Assembly: GCF_000621805.1 (NCBI RefSeq)
Contig: NZ_JHXH01000021.1
Location: forward strand, 1 to 32,198
Direction: 5' to 3'
From: Ruminococcus sp. FC2018
Lineage (GTDB): Bacteria > Bacillota > Clostridia > Oscillospirales > Ruminococcaceae
Length of the DNA: 32,198 nucleotides
This document shows positions 7,998-16,244 of this stretch, in pieces. Below the pieces are notes generated by a model. That model did not search any database, was not told the DNA's origin, and was given only the letters and a program-made list of their open reading frames with translations. Each line of letters begins with the position of its first letter. The stretch's first letter is position 1. The translations under genes were made by a program, and so were the position numbers.

Positions 7998-8852
7998 TTA
8001 CTTTTTGTATCCCGTCACGCACCGGAAAATGCCGCACGCATCCTTGCTTGCACGCACGTTTTCAAATCCGTGCCGCACCAGCAGAGTCGAGACCTCGTCC
8101 TCCATGCCCATGCCTATCTCAAAGGCGAAAAATCCGCCCTGTTTTATCCTGTCTTTAAAGTTGATAACGATGTGCCTGTAAATATCCAGCCCGTCGTCTC
8201 CGCCGTACAGGGCACATTGCGGCTCAAAGGAAACCTCCTTTTGCAGCTTCGCCATGTCCTCTCCCGTAAGATAGGGTGGATTTGCGGTTATTATGTCGCA
8301 CATTGGCAGCTGCGCCGCCGTTTCTTTTTTTGTAACATCGCCCTTTAACGCTTTCATTGTACTGCTGTTAAGTTTGATATTTTGCTGCAAATACCCAAAA
8401 GCCTTATCTGAAAGCTCAATGCCTATGATCTGTTCGCAGTCCAGATGCTTTTCCAGCGCCATAGCAATGCAGCCGCTGCCAGTGCAAAGGTCAGCCACAG
8501 TCAGCCTTCTGTCCTTTGGTGCTTTTTTTATGACCGTGTCAATAATAGTTTCGGTGTCCTGCCGAGGGATAAGCACACCCTCTCCCACCTTGAATGTAAG
8601 CCCGTAGAACTCCCACTCGCCCACAAGATACTGCAAAGGCTCGCCGTCCATGCGTCTTCTGCACAGTCCGTCAAACTCCGCCTGCACCTGTGCACTCACC
8701 TGCTGATTAAGCATTATCTCAAAATCCCTGCCCCGGCAGTTTATTCCCAATGCCCTGCCAAGAAGCTCACGGGCGTTAAGCGCAGCGTCCTCCACCTCGG
8801 CTTTTTCAAAGTCTGCCGCCGCCTGTTTAAGAAGCTCTGCATATTTTATCAC
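7998..8852 (-). CDS. prmC: release factor glutamine methyltransferase PrmC
   Basis: The 284-residue SAM-dependent enzyme methylates the GGQ glutamine of peptide release factors. The N-terminal helical domain has the PrmC segment EPLQYLVGEWEFYGL. The Rossmann domain has VADLCTGSGCIAMALE and the NPPYL catalytic motif. Its ATG overlaps the stop of the DUF1385 gene by four bases. In many Firmicutes DUF1385, prmC and prfA sit together; here prfA is missing and recA follows after 106 bp. Confidence 0.94.
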   Translation of the reverse strand: MIKYAELLKQAAADFEKAEVEDAALNARELLGRALGINCRGRDFEIMLNQQVSAQVQAEFDGLCRRRMDGEPLQYLVGEWEFYGLTFKVGEGVLIPRQDTETIIDTVIKKAPKDRRLTVADLCTGSGCIAMALEKHLDCEQIIGIELSDKAFGYLQQNIKLNSSTMKALKGDVTKKETAAQLPMCDIITANPPYLTGEDMAKLQKEVSFEPQCALYGGDDGLDIYRHIVINFKDRIKQGGFFAFEIGMGMEDEVSTLLVRHGFENVRASKDACGIFRCVTGYKK

Positions 8853-9820
8853 AGCCTGTCCTCCTCCGGGTCATCGGGGATACAAGCTTCAAGTGCCTTT
8901 ATAGCACATTCTATCTCACTTGTGTCAGGCTCTCTTGTGGTTATCCGCTGTATCCACAATCCCGGTGCGGATACCACTCTTGTAACGATGTTATCGTACT
9001 TGCCCGCAAGCCTGATTATCTCATAGGATATACCCATGACCACAGGCAGAAGACAAAGCTTTATTACCGTTCTCACCAGAAGATTTCCCCATGACACCCT
9101 GAAAACGGTGTTCACAAAAATGCTTATAAAGAGCACAAGGAAAATAAAGCTTGTTCCGCAGCGTGGGTGGAACCTGCTGTGTTTTTTCACATTTTCCGGG
9201 GTAAGCTCATCACCGTGCTCGTAGCAGGTTATGGTCTTGTGCTCCGCCCCGTGGTATTCGTACGTTCTGCGTATATCCTTCATAAGAGCCGTAAGGGAGG
9301 TGTACCCCACAAATATTGCGATTTTAAGCAGACCCTCGATAATGTTCTTCACCGTGGCAGGCAGCTCAACTATATACCTGTCAACAAGTTTTGAAAGTCC
9401 GCTTGGAAGCAGCATGAAAAGTGCGATAGCAAGCCCCAGTCCCAGAATAATGGACACAGTGGTTATCACCGGCATGAGCTTGTCACCCAGCTTTTCGTCC
9501 ACCCATTTTTCAAACTTTGTCTGTTCCTCATCGCCCTCGTCGGTCATCTGTTTGTCCGCCGAACGTGAAAGGCATTTATATCCGTCGATCATCGAGCTTA
9601 TAAACACAAATATCCCACGTACAAAGGGTATCTTGCGGTAAACAGGGGTGTTCTTTCCGCCTCTTATGCCCCACTCCTCCAGGTCGATCTCACCGTTTGG
9701 CAGACGGCACGCCATGGCAGCCTTATCGATGCCTCGCATCATGACTCCCTCGATAACAGCCTGTCCGCCTATTTTGGATTTGAATTTTTCCTTTGACTGG
9801 GTCTGCTTACTGCTGCTCAT
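8849..9820 (-). CDS. DUF1385 (YqhQ-like) membrane protein
   Basis: The 323-residue protein matches the DUF1385 family, of unknown function. Family hallmarks are GGQAVIEGVMMRG near residues 18-30, the conserved stretch YHGAEHKTITCYEHG, and RFHPRCGTSF. The His and Cys residues there suggest metal binding, but this is unproven. Hydrophobic segments lie at about residues 116-142, 225-243 and 250-270. Its start overlaps the histidine kinase stop by 14 bp and its stop overlaps prmC by 4 bp, so it is translated as part of the two-component unit. YqhQ next to prmC is a recurrent arrangement in Firmicutes. Confidence 0.88.
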   Translation of the reverse strand: MSSSKQTQSKEKFKSKIGGQAVIEGVMMRGIDKAAMACRLPNGEIDLEEWGIRGGKNTPVYRKIPFVRGIFVFISSMIDGYKCLSRSADKQMTDEGDEEQTKFEKWVDEKLGDKLMPVITTVSIILGLGLAIALFMLLPSGLSKLVDRYIVELPATVKNIIEGLLKIAIFVGYTSLTALMKDIRRTYEYHGAEHKTITCYEHGDELTPENVKKHSRFHPRCGTSFIFLVLFISIFVNTVFRVSWGNLLVRTVIKLCLLPVVMGISYEIIRLAGKYDNIVTRVVSAPGLWIQRITTREPDTSEIECAIKALEACIPDDPEEDRL

Positions 9821-11333
9821 TTTCCGGTTCTGTCCTTTCTGTTTCGGGCTGAGATGATATAAGCTGAACGTCGTTGGTAGTCTCTGCGGAAACTATGGTA
9901 GGCTCCTTCTTGTTTTCAATGCAGGGCAAGGTGATAAGCACCGTTGTTCCTACGCCCTCCTCGCTGTTAAGAGTGAGAGTTCCGCCGTGACGCTGTATTA
10001 TCTCGTCAGCCACCGCAAGTCCGATACCCGAACCTCTGCGTGTGTGATTTGCCTTAAAGAATTTAGTCTTTACCTTGGGCAGGTCATCTTTTGAAATTCC
10101 CATTCCCGTGTCGGAGATAGATATACATATCTCTCCATGCTCCTCGTAAGCCTCCACCGAAACGGTATCGCCCTTGTCCGAATATTTTATGGCGTTATCA
10201 ACGATATTGATAAACACCTGTCTTAATCTGTTCTTGTCGCCGTAAACGAACGACAGCATTTCAGGCTCGTAGTAATTCAGGGTTATACCCAGAGCTCTCG
10301 CCCTTTCCTGATATATAAGCACCGTTTCACCAAGCTCCGCCAGAATATCGATAGTATCCATGATAAGGGTAAGCCTGTTATCCTGTATCCTTGAAAAGTC
10401 CAGAAGCTCCTCCACCATCTGGGAAAGCCTTTCTGTCTCACTGGTTATTACCCTCATGCCTTTTTTGAATGTCTCCCTGTCCTCATACATGGATGTGACC
10501 GTCTCGGTCCAGCCTTTTATTGCCGTAAGGGGCGTCCTCAGCTCATGGGATACCGAGGATATGAACTCATTTTTCATCTGCTCGGTATTTGAAAGCTCGT
10601 CAGCCATGTAATTTATAGAGTCGCACAGCTCCCCAAGCTCGTCGTCGGACTCCTTTTGCAGTCTTTCGGAGAAATCACCCTTTGCGAATTTTCGTGTCAT
10701 CTCGCCCATGTTTCTTATAGGGTAAACGATAGAACGTATAAAGAACATACCAGAGAAGAAAATAAGTATCATGATAGCAAGGCTGACCACAAGGGTGGTT
10801 GCACCGATAATAAGTATCTGGTTATCTACTTTTTTCATGGAAGACAGCATACGAAGTGCGCTGAACTGGCTGTCCCTTGCGCTTATCATGACCGTTGCGG
10901 CAACTACCTTTTCGCCTGTGGAAAGCTCATATATCTGCACCGCAAAGCCGTCATCTGACTTTTTCGCCTCATCAAGGTCAGGCATGGAGCTTTCCGCCGA
11001 AGGAGAAAAACCCGACGAGGTGACCTCCGCCCTGCCGTTGTTGTTGATAGCCATAAGCTCTATCCTGTCCTTGTCCTCATAGCCCTCAACGTAGGAACGT
11101 ATCGAAGCGTTGAGATTAGCTTTGCCCGTATTGAGGCTGCTTTTGACGGCAGTGTATACGATATTCATTTTTGAGCTGACATATTCCTTTGCCGAGTTGT
11201 AATAATACGCCCTGACAAGAAGGATAAGCAGCAGCACTATAATCAGCAGTATAGCCACCATAACGCCGAAGCTGTTTTTCAGCCAGTGCATGGTAATGCT
11301 GTGCTTGCCATATTTAATTTCCGGCTTTTTCAA
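9807..11333 (-). CDS. sensor histidine kinase
   Basis: The 508-residue membrane kinase has TM1 at about residues 21-43, an extracellular sensor of about 130 residues, TM2 at 172-198, a HAMP region, HisKA with the phospho-acceptor H263 in SVSHELRTPLTA, and an ATPase domain with N380 (FINIVDNAIKYSD), DTGMG at 408-412 and GSGIGLA at 434-440. It ends in an acidic tail of about 35 residues. No PAS domain is evident, unlike WalK. The start is a TTG codon (11331-11333) behind GGAG-CGCAGGAAG; the first internal ATG has no ribosome binding site. It follows its response regulator by 29 bp. The signal is unknown. Confidence 0.92.
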   Translation of the reverse strand: MKKPEIKYGKHSITMHWLKNSFGVMVAILLIIVLLLILLVRAYYYNSAKEYVSSKMNIVYTAVKSSLNTGKANLNASIRSYVEGYEDKDRIELMAINNNGRAEVTSSGFSPSAESSMPDLDEAKKSDDGFAVQIYELSTGEKVVAATVMISARDSQFSALRMLSSMKKVDNQILIIGATTLVVSLAIMILIFFSGMFFIRSIVYPIRNMGEMTRKFAKGDFSERLQKESDDELGELCDSINYMADELSNTEQMKNEFISSVSHELRTPLTAIKGWTETVTSMYEDRETFKKGMRVITSETERLSQMVEELLDFSRIQDNRLTLIMDTIDILAELGETVLIYQERARALGITLNYYEPEMLSFVYGDKNRLRQVFINIVDNAIKYSDKGDTVSVEAYEEHGEICISISDTGMGISKDDLPKVKTKFFKANHTRRGSGIGLAVADEIIQRHGGTLTLNSEEGVGTTVLITLPCIENKKEPTIVSAETTNDVQLISSQPETERTEPENEQQ

Positions 11334-11362
11334 CTTCCTGCGCTCCGATCATTTAAGATTTT

Positions 11363-12067
11363 TTACTGGTTGCCTGCCGACCACTTGTACCCGAAGCCCC
11401 AGATAGTGAGGATATACTTGGGGTTAGACGGCTCGTCCTCTATCTTCATTCTTATTCTTCTGATATTAACGTCAACTATCTTGTCGTCACCGTAATAGCT
11501 TTCGCCCCAGATGTGATTCAGTATGCTGGTCCTGTCAAGAGCCGTGTTCTGGTTTCTGAAGAAGTACTCCATTATCTGGTACTCCACCTGTGTCAGATCC
11601 ACCTGCTCGCCGTTTTTGAAAACAGTCCTGCTCTTGAGATTGAGAGTGAACGGACCCGAGGTTATCACCGAAGCCTCCTCCGGCTTTGCGCTTGACCTTG
11701 AAACTCTCCTGCATACCGCATCTACTCTTGCGATAAGCTCGCTTATAGAGAACGGCTTTGTGATATAATCGTCTGCGCCGCTCATAAGGCAGGATATCTT
11801 GTCCATTTCCTGAGACTTTGCAGAAAGCATGATTATACCGATCGTGTCGCTTTGTTCTCTTATCTTTTTGCACACCTGCATTCCGTCAATGCCGGGCATC
11901 ATTATATCCAGAAGTGCCACATCGAACTGTCCCGAGTTGTCGTCAAACGCCTTGAGAGCGTCCTCGCCGCAATTCACGTCCACGACCTCGTATCCGCTTC
12001 TCACAAGGTTTATCACCACAAACTCTCTTATGGAATCTTCATCTTCGCAAACAAGAACTTTTTTCAT
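11363..12067 (-). CDS. OmpR/PhoB-type response regulator
   Basis: The 234-residue DNA-binding regulator has a receiver domain with acidic CEDED near the start, phospho-acceptor D54 (ALLDIMMPG), S82 and K104 (YITKPF). A winged-helix domain from about residue 130 follows, ending IEDEPSNPKYILTIWGFGYKW, the usual OmpR-type end. The start at 12067 has GAGGAG upstream. It is paired with the histidine kinase directly downstream and sits 45 bp after the lipoprotein gene. Target genes cannot be told. Confidence 0.95.
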   Translation of the reverse strand: MKKVLVCEDEDSIREFVVINLVRSGYEVVDVNCGEDALKAFDDNSGQFDVALLDIMMPGIDGMQVCKKIREQSDTIGIIMLSAKSQEMDKISCLMSGADDYITKPFSISELIARVDAVCRRVSRSSAKPEEASVITSGPFTLNLKSRTVFKNGEQVDLTQVEYQIMEYFFRNQNTALDRTSILNHIWGESYYGDDKIVDVNIRRIRMKIEDEPSNPKYILTIWGFGYKWSAGNQ

Positions 12068-12112
12068 TATTTTCTCTCCTCTCAATAATAGAAATGTCGT
12101 TTTCTTAAAGCA

Positions 12113-13444
12113 TCATTCTATGGGATAAAAATTATTCTTTACCTCGTCAATGGTGAGCACCAGTTGCTCCCCTGTATCCCTTGGTATCTTAACGTAGTAA
12201 TTCAGCTGTCCCTTGGAGGCGATAAGCTCGTAACCGCCGGCGGTTATCTTTTCGTCGTCATCCTTCAGAGCCGAGCAGTATCTCACAAGCTCGGTCGTAG
12301 AGGTATTAACATCCCCTGAATACTTGTAGAATATCACCTCTCCGGTGTCATGGTCTGTCTTGACCGTGACCTTGCCCTCCCAGCGTTTGGGGAAAGCGAT
12401 AAATGAGCTGTTTGACTGGAAACCGCTGTATTTTTCCTCCAGCACGTAAAAATCCTTGTATGCGCTCCAGGTAACAAGGAATTTCTGCTGAGGCGTCTCA
12501 ACGTTTTCATATCCCGGCATTGGTTTTATCGACGGTATTTCTACCACTCCGTCCCCGTCAATATCCATGCAGGTGCCTCTGAAATCCACGTTTCCCGTAC
12601 AGGCAGCAAGCAGCTTTTCCTTTCTCTGCTGCACCGGGTTCTGCAGCGTGGAGTACCTGTAATAAAGCAGCTCCGTCTGAACGTTTCCGTCGCTGGTAGT
12701 TCCGTCGATAAACAGAGCGTGTCTGCCGTCTGAAAGCAAGCCTCTTGTGACCTTGACGTAGCTTTCCACGTTATCCAGCATATCTATGGTCATCTCACGC
12801 TTTATTTCGCCGTTTTCAAGTTTAAGGAGCGAAGCCTTAGCGCTGATCTTTTCGGTCTCTGCATTAACCGTTTTCTGTATGGCAACAAGATCGTTTTTGC
12901 CGTTGCTGTCAAAATCCATTGCCTCAAGCACAGAATAGGTATCCGTACCTATTTTTTTGAAATCCTCGTCTTTGTAGGAATAGACCTCCATAGTCTTTTC
13001 GTCGGTGGACTGGTTCATGTAGCCGATCACCACATTGATACCGCTTCCCGATCCGAGCTGTGAAACTATGACCTTGTCAACATCCGTTCCGGCACCCGAC
13101 ACCTCCTTGACCGAGTACCATTCTCCGTCCTCGTCGGTGTCAAGAATATTGATCTTCATGCCCTTGTCTTTATTGGTTTCCTTGTATTCGTAAAACACGA
13201 TAGCCTCGTTATCCGGCTCATCGTCAATGTTGGCAATAACATATGCGCTGCGGTAGTCACCGTTTCTGGGATACTTCAGCGTTATGTTGCTGCCCACGCT
13301 TTTGGTCAGTGCCTCATGGATCTGTGACTGCTCCTTTGTGAGCTTTGGAGCGTCCACAAGACCTTCCACCGAAAAGTTGGGTGCCGAGCACCCTGTCAGC
13401 ACCAGACTGATAAGGCACAATGCCGCTGTTTTCAGCTTATTCAA
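12113..13444 (-). CDS. lipoprotein of unknown function, first gene of the two-component unit
   Basis: The 443-residue protein begins with a lipoprotein signal peptide ending in LTGC (Cys at residue 19). The exported part has repeated acidic DxDxD-like loops (NIDDEPDNEA, DTDEDGEW, MDFDSNGKNDL, MDIDGDGVVEI), the pattern of FG-GAP/VCBS-like beta-propeller or calcium-binding repeats. No enzyme motif was found. The start is TTG at 13442-13444, eight bases after GAGGAG. As the first gene before a response regulator and kinase it may supply or modify the signal; this is inference from position only. Confidence 0.8.
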   Translation of the reverse strand: MNKLKTAALCLISLVLTGCSAPNFSVEGLVDAPKLTKEQSQIHEALTKSVGSNITLKYPRNGDYRSAYVIANIDDEPDNEAIVFYEYKETNKDKGMKINILDTDEDGEWYSVKEVSGAGTDVDKVIVSQLGSGSGINVVIGYMNQSTDEKTMEVYSYKDEDFKKIGTDTYSVLEAMDFDSNGKNDLVAIQKTVNAETEKISAKASLLKLENGEIKREMTIDMLDNVESYVKVTRGLLSDGRHALFIDGTTSDGNVQTELLYYRYSTLQNPVQQRKEKLLAACTGNVDFRGTCMDIDGDGVVEIPSIKPMPGYENVETPQQKFLVTWSAYKDFYVLEEKYSGFQSNSSFIAFPKRWEGKVTVKTDHDTGEVIFYKYSGDVNTSTTELVRYCSALKDDDEKITAGGYELIASKGQLNYYVKIPRDTGEQLVLTIDEVKNNFYPIE

Positions 13445-13482
13445 GTGACCACTCCTCTCATGTTTTATCTGTACGCACGTCC

Positions 13483-13521
13483 AAAAATCAAAAATAAGGC
13501 CGGGTGCACATACCCGACCTT
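13483..13521 (-). terminator. intrinsic terminator after citrate synthase, overlapping the next promoter's start point
   Basis: On the minus strand AAGGTCGGGT and ACCCGGCCTT form a 10-bp stem (one G-U pair) with a 6-nt loop, followed by ATTTTTGATTTTTGG. The -10 box of the next promoter ends at 13522, so transcripts from that promoter would begin inside the left arm. Confidence 0.75.
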
Positions 13522-13550
13522 ATTATACCACATTATACTCTTTTTTTCAA
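13522..13550 (-). promoter_or_regulatory. promoter of lipoprotein / two-component unit
   Basis: On the minus strand TTGAAA (13545-13550), a 17-bp spacer and a perfect TATAAT (13522-13527). It lies between the citrate synthase stop and that gene's terminator hairpin. Confidence 0.85.
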
Positions 13551-13564
13551 GTCCCCTGCTCAAA

Positions 13565-14911
13565 TTATCTCTCATCCAGAGGAATATACTCTCTTTCCTT
13601 CATAACAGCCTTATAAGCCGGTCTGATTATACGTTTGCCCGTTACCAGCTCCTCAAATCTGTGAGCGCACCAGCCTGCCATTCTTGAAACGGCAAACATA
13701 GGTGTAAACAGGTCGTCCGGTATGCCAAGCATCTTATACACCAGTCCCGAGTACATATCTACGTTGGCGCACATTGTCTTGTCGCTGCCCTTTTCCTCTC
13801 TTATGATCTCCGGGGTAAGCTTTTCTATGGTCTCCAGCAGCCTGAACTCTTTTTCAAACTCCGTACCCTCCGCAAGGCTCCTTGCATTGGCTTTGAGTAT
13901 CTTGGCTCTGGGGTCGGAAAGTGTATACACCGCATGACCCATGCCGTAGATAAGACCGGATTTGTCAAAGACTTCCTTGCGCACTATCCTGCGGAGAATA
14001 TCGCCCACCTTTTCCTCGTCTTCCCAGTTGTCAACGTTTTCCTCAATAAACTTGTGCATCGCCGAAACCTTTATGTTGGCACCGCCATGGCGTGTACCCT
14101 TGAGCGCACCTACAGCAGCTGCATATGCCGAGTATGGATCTGTTCCCGACGAAGTAAGCACCCTGCAGGCAAATGTGGAGTTGTTACCGCCGCCGTGCTC
14201 AGCGTGAAGGATCATCAGAAGATCAAGCAGCTTTGCCTCCTCATCTGTGAACTTTCTGTCCGGACGCAGAGCCGAAAGTATCATTTCCGCCGTTGTCTGC
14301 TTAGGGATAAGCGGGTGCATGAACATGCTTTCCCCGTCAAAGGAACGCCTTTTGACCTGATACGCCGAAACCATTATGTTCGGCAGCTTTGAGATTATGG
14401 AAATAGCCGTAGCCATTTCAAACTCGGGAGAACGCTCTTCCGGGTTTGCATCGTAAGAATAAAGGGCAAGAATAGACCTTTCCATCTTATTCATTATGTT
14501 CTTGGAGGGAGCCTTTGAGATCATGTCCTCAAAGAAATCCTCCGGCAGCGGTCTGTTGTCAGCGATCATGTGTCTGAACGCATCCAGCTCTGTCTTTGTA
14601 GGAAGATCTCCCATAAGCAGAAGGTAAACCACTTCCTCGTAAGCAAAGCGGTTCTCTCTCCTTGCATTCTCAACCAGATCGTTGATGTTATATCCACGGT
14701 AAATAAGCTGACCCTCGATAGGCGCCTTTTCACCCTCGTTGATAACGTATCCGTGAACGTTGCATATATTTGTAAGTCCTGCAATAACACCTGTTCCGTC
14801 AGCGTTTCTCAGTCCTCTTTTAACAACATACCTGTCGTAATATGAAGGTGCAATGGTGTTGTTGTCCCTGAACTGCTTGTAAAAAAGCGAGCGTGCTGTT
14901 TCATTTTGCAT
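13565..14911 (-). CDS. gltA: citrate synthase
   Basis: The 448-residue enzyme condenses oxaloacetate and acetyl-CoA to citrate. Landmarks are the segment with IEGQLIYRGYNINDL, LMILHAEHGGGNNSTFA with the first catalytic-region His, GTRHGGAN, and GMGHAVYTLSDPRA with the second His; the conserved Asp is in the C-terminal part. The start at 14911 has AGGAG eight bases upstream; the longer frame to 14968 lacks a site. No aconitase or isocitrate dehydrogenase is nearby, so a role in glutamate synthesis is only assumed. A TTGACA/TAAAAT promoter lies about 100 bp upstream. Confidence 0.94.
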   Translation of the reverse strand: MQNETARSLFYKQFRDNNTIAPSYYDRYVVKRGLRNADGTGVIAGLTNICNVHGYVINEGEKAPIEGQLIYRGYNINDLVENARRENRFAYEEVVYLLLMGDLPTKTELDAFRHMIADNRPLPEDFFEDMISKAPSKNIMNKMERSILALYSYDANPEERSPEFEMATAISIISKLPNIMVSAYQVKRRSFDGESMFMHPLIPKQTTAEMILSALRPDRKFTDEEAKLLDLLMILHAEHGGGNNSTFACRVLTSSGTDPYSAYAAAVGALKGTRHGGANIKVSAMHKFIEENVDNWEDEEKVGDILRRIVRKEVFDKSGLIYGMGHAVYTLSDPRAKILKANARSLAEGTEFEKEFRLLETIEKLTPEIIREEKGSDKTMCANVDMYSGLVYKMLGIPDDLFTPMFAVSRMAGWCAHRFEELVTGKRIIRPAYKAVMKEREYIPLDER

Positions 14912-15004
14912 TTTTCCCACTCCTGTCATCCTATGCCTTGCCTGCCGCCAAAAAACAGCAGCAAGCATCTGTTTTCTTTTTTAACATCAAAACCTTAAGT
15001 ATTC

Positions 15005-15033
15005 ATTTTACTATATTTTCCCCTTTTTGTCAA
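15005..15033 (-). promoter_or_regulatory. promoter of citrate synthase gene
   Basis: On the minus strand TTGACA (15028-15033), a 17-bp spacer and TAAAAT (15005-15010), giving a leader of roughly 90 nt before the start codon. Confidence 0.8.
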
Positions 15034-15102
15034 GCATACAGACCTTTTTCCGGGCTTTATACAAACTTTGAACAAAAGTGAGGAATAATTCCGTGCAAAG
15101 CT

Positions 15103-15133
15103 GAATATATATAGTCAGGAAGGATCATTCAAT
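15103..15133 (+). promoter_or_regulatory. possible sigma-E-type promoter of spoIID
   Basis: GAATATA (15103-15109) and CATTCAAT (15126-15133) resemble the mother-cell sigma-E pattern (ATA, 16-18 bp, CATACAAT). No TTGACA/TATAAT pair is visible before this gene. The match is by eye and imperfect. Confidence 0.4.
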
Positions 15134-15161
15134 ATAAGGACAAGCAAAAAGGAGGACAAAC

Positions 15162-16184
15162 ATGAAAGAATACATACAATCAACGGTGGTTTTCGCCATA
15201 ATGCTGCTGATAATACCCTGCGTGGTTTTTCTTGGTGCAAACAAGCCCGTTTCGGCGCAGGATGAAAACGCATCTTCCGCTCAGAGCTCACATCCGGCGG
15301 AGGAGATAATACCCTCCGGGGAAAAAGTAAAGATCTATTTTACAAAAGAGGATACCGTAAGCGAATACACCATGGAGGAGTATGTTCTTGGTGCGGTCAT
15401 GGCGCAGATGCCATCGGACTTTGAACCTGCCGCCTTGCAAGCCCAGGCTGTCCTTGCAAGGACCTATGCCCTGCACCGTACAAAGTCCGAGAGCAGCCAC
15501 CCCACAGCCGAGCTGAAAGGAGCTGTAATGAGCGACGACACCGGTCTGTATCAGGCTTTTTTCACCCCTCAGCAAGCCAAGGATTTTTATAAGGACAGCT
15601 ACGAACAGGCTCGCTCAAAAATACTTGAAGCGGTGAAAGCCACGCAAAACAAGTTCCTTTCCTACGCAGATGAGCCTGTGCTTATCGCCTTTCACGCAGT
15701 TTCCTGCGGATATACCGCCTCGGCAAAGGAAGCCTGGGGACAGGATATCCCCTACCTTTCATCGGTGGAAAGCAAGCCCGATGAAACGCTTAAAATTTCC
15801 GGCAGTGAGATAGCTGTCACCGAGGAGCGGTTCAAAGAAATATTCCTTGAAGCCGATAAAGATATCAAAACAGACGGTCCGGCTGACAACTGGCTGAAAA
15901 TAACCGAAACAGGAAGTCACGGCTATGTGCTGTCTGCACAGGTCTTCGGTAAAACCTTTACCGGCACAAGTGTTTGCCAGCTGCTGGGACTTAATTCCCC
16001 GGTCTTCACCGTGCAGCATTCCGACGGAAAATTTGTCTTTACCACAAAAGGCGTGGGACATATGGTGGGAATGAGCCAGTTCGGCGCAAATGAAATGGCA
16101 AAGCAGGGCAAAAGCTGCGATGATATACTCACCCATTATTTCCCCGGGACAAAGCTTGGCGAAATATCTTCCCAAGGTACTTGA
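15162..16184 (+). CDS. spoIID: SpoIID/LytB-domain protein (stage II sporulation protein D homologue), catalytic Glu changed
   Basis: The 340-residue protein has an N-terminal membrane anchor (about residues 8-25) and a SpoIID domain. SpoIID is a lytic transglycosylase that cuts denuded peptidoglycan strands during engulfment in sporulating Firmicutes. Family segments are MEEYVLGAVMAQMP, FEPAALQAQAVLARTYAL, SCGYTASAKEAWG and GVGHMVGMSQFGANEMAKQG. The usual motif is EMP, whose Glu is the proposed catalytic acid. Here it is AQMP (Gln at residue 82, codon CAG), so the protein may be inactive. AGGAGG precedes the ATG. Length equals that of B. subtilis SpoIID; no other sporulation gene is in the window. 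Confidence 0.88.
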   Translation: MKEYIQSTVVFAIMLLIIPCVVFLGANKPVSAQDENASSAQSSHPAEEIIPSGEKVKIYFTKEDTVSEYTMEEYVLGAVMAQMPSDFEPAALQAQAVLARTYALHRTKSESSHPTAELKGAVMSDDTGLYQAFFTPQQAKDFYKDSYEQARSKILEAVKATQNKFLSYADEPVLIAFHAVSCGYTASAKEAWGQDIPYLSSVESKPDETLKISGSEIAVTEERFKEIFLEADKDIKTDGPADNWLKITETGSHGYVLSAQVFGKTFTGTSVCQLLGLNSPVFTVQHSDGKFVFTTKGVGHMVGMSQFGANEMAKQGKSCDDILTHYFPGTKLGEISSQGT

Positions 16185-16210
16185 AATCTGCCTGCATGAT
16201 GTGGTATAAT
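16181..16210 (+). promoter_or_regulatory. promoter of galE
   Basis: TTGAAA (16181-16186) overlaps the spoIID stop codon. An 18-bp spacer ends in TGG, and a perfect TATAAT (16205-16210) gives an extended -10. Confidence 0.8.
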
Positions 16211-16244
16211 GACTTTGTGAATAAACCGAAAGGAAATGAGCGTT

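Noticed and set aside
14952-14975. Hairpin with U-run in the citrate synthase leader (minus strand), possible attenuator
   Set aside because: The stem is only 7 bp and mostly A-T, with a 10-nt loop; too weak to claim.
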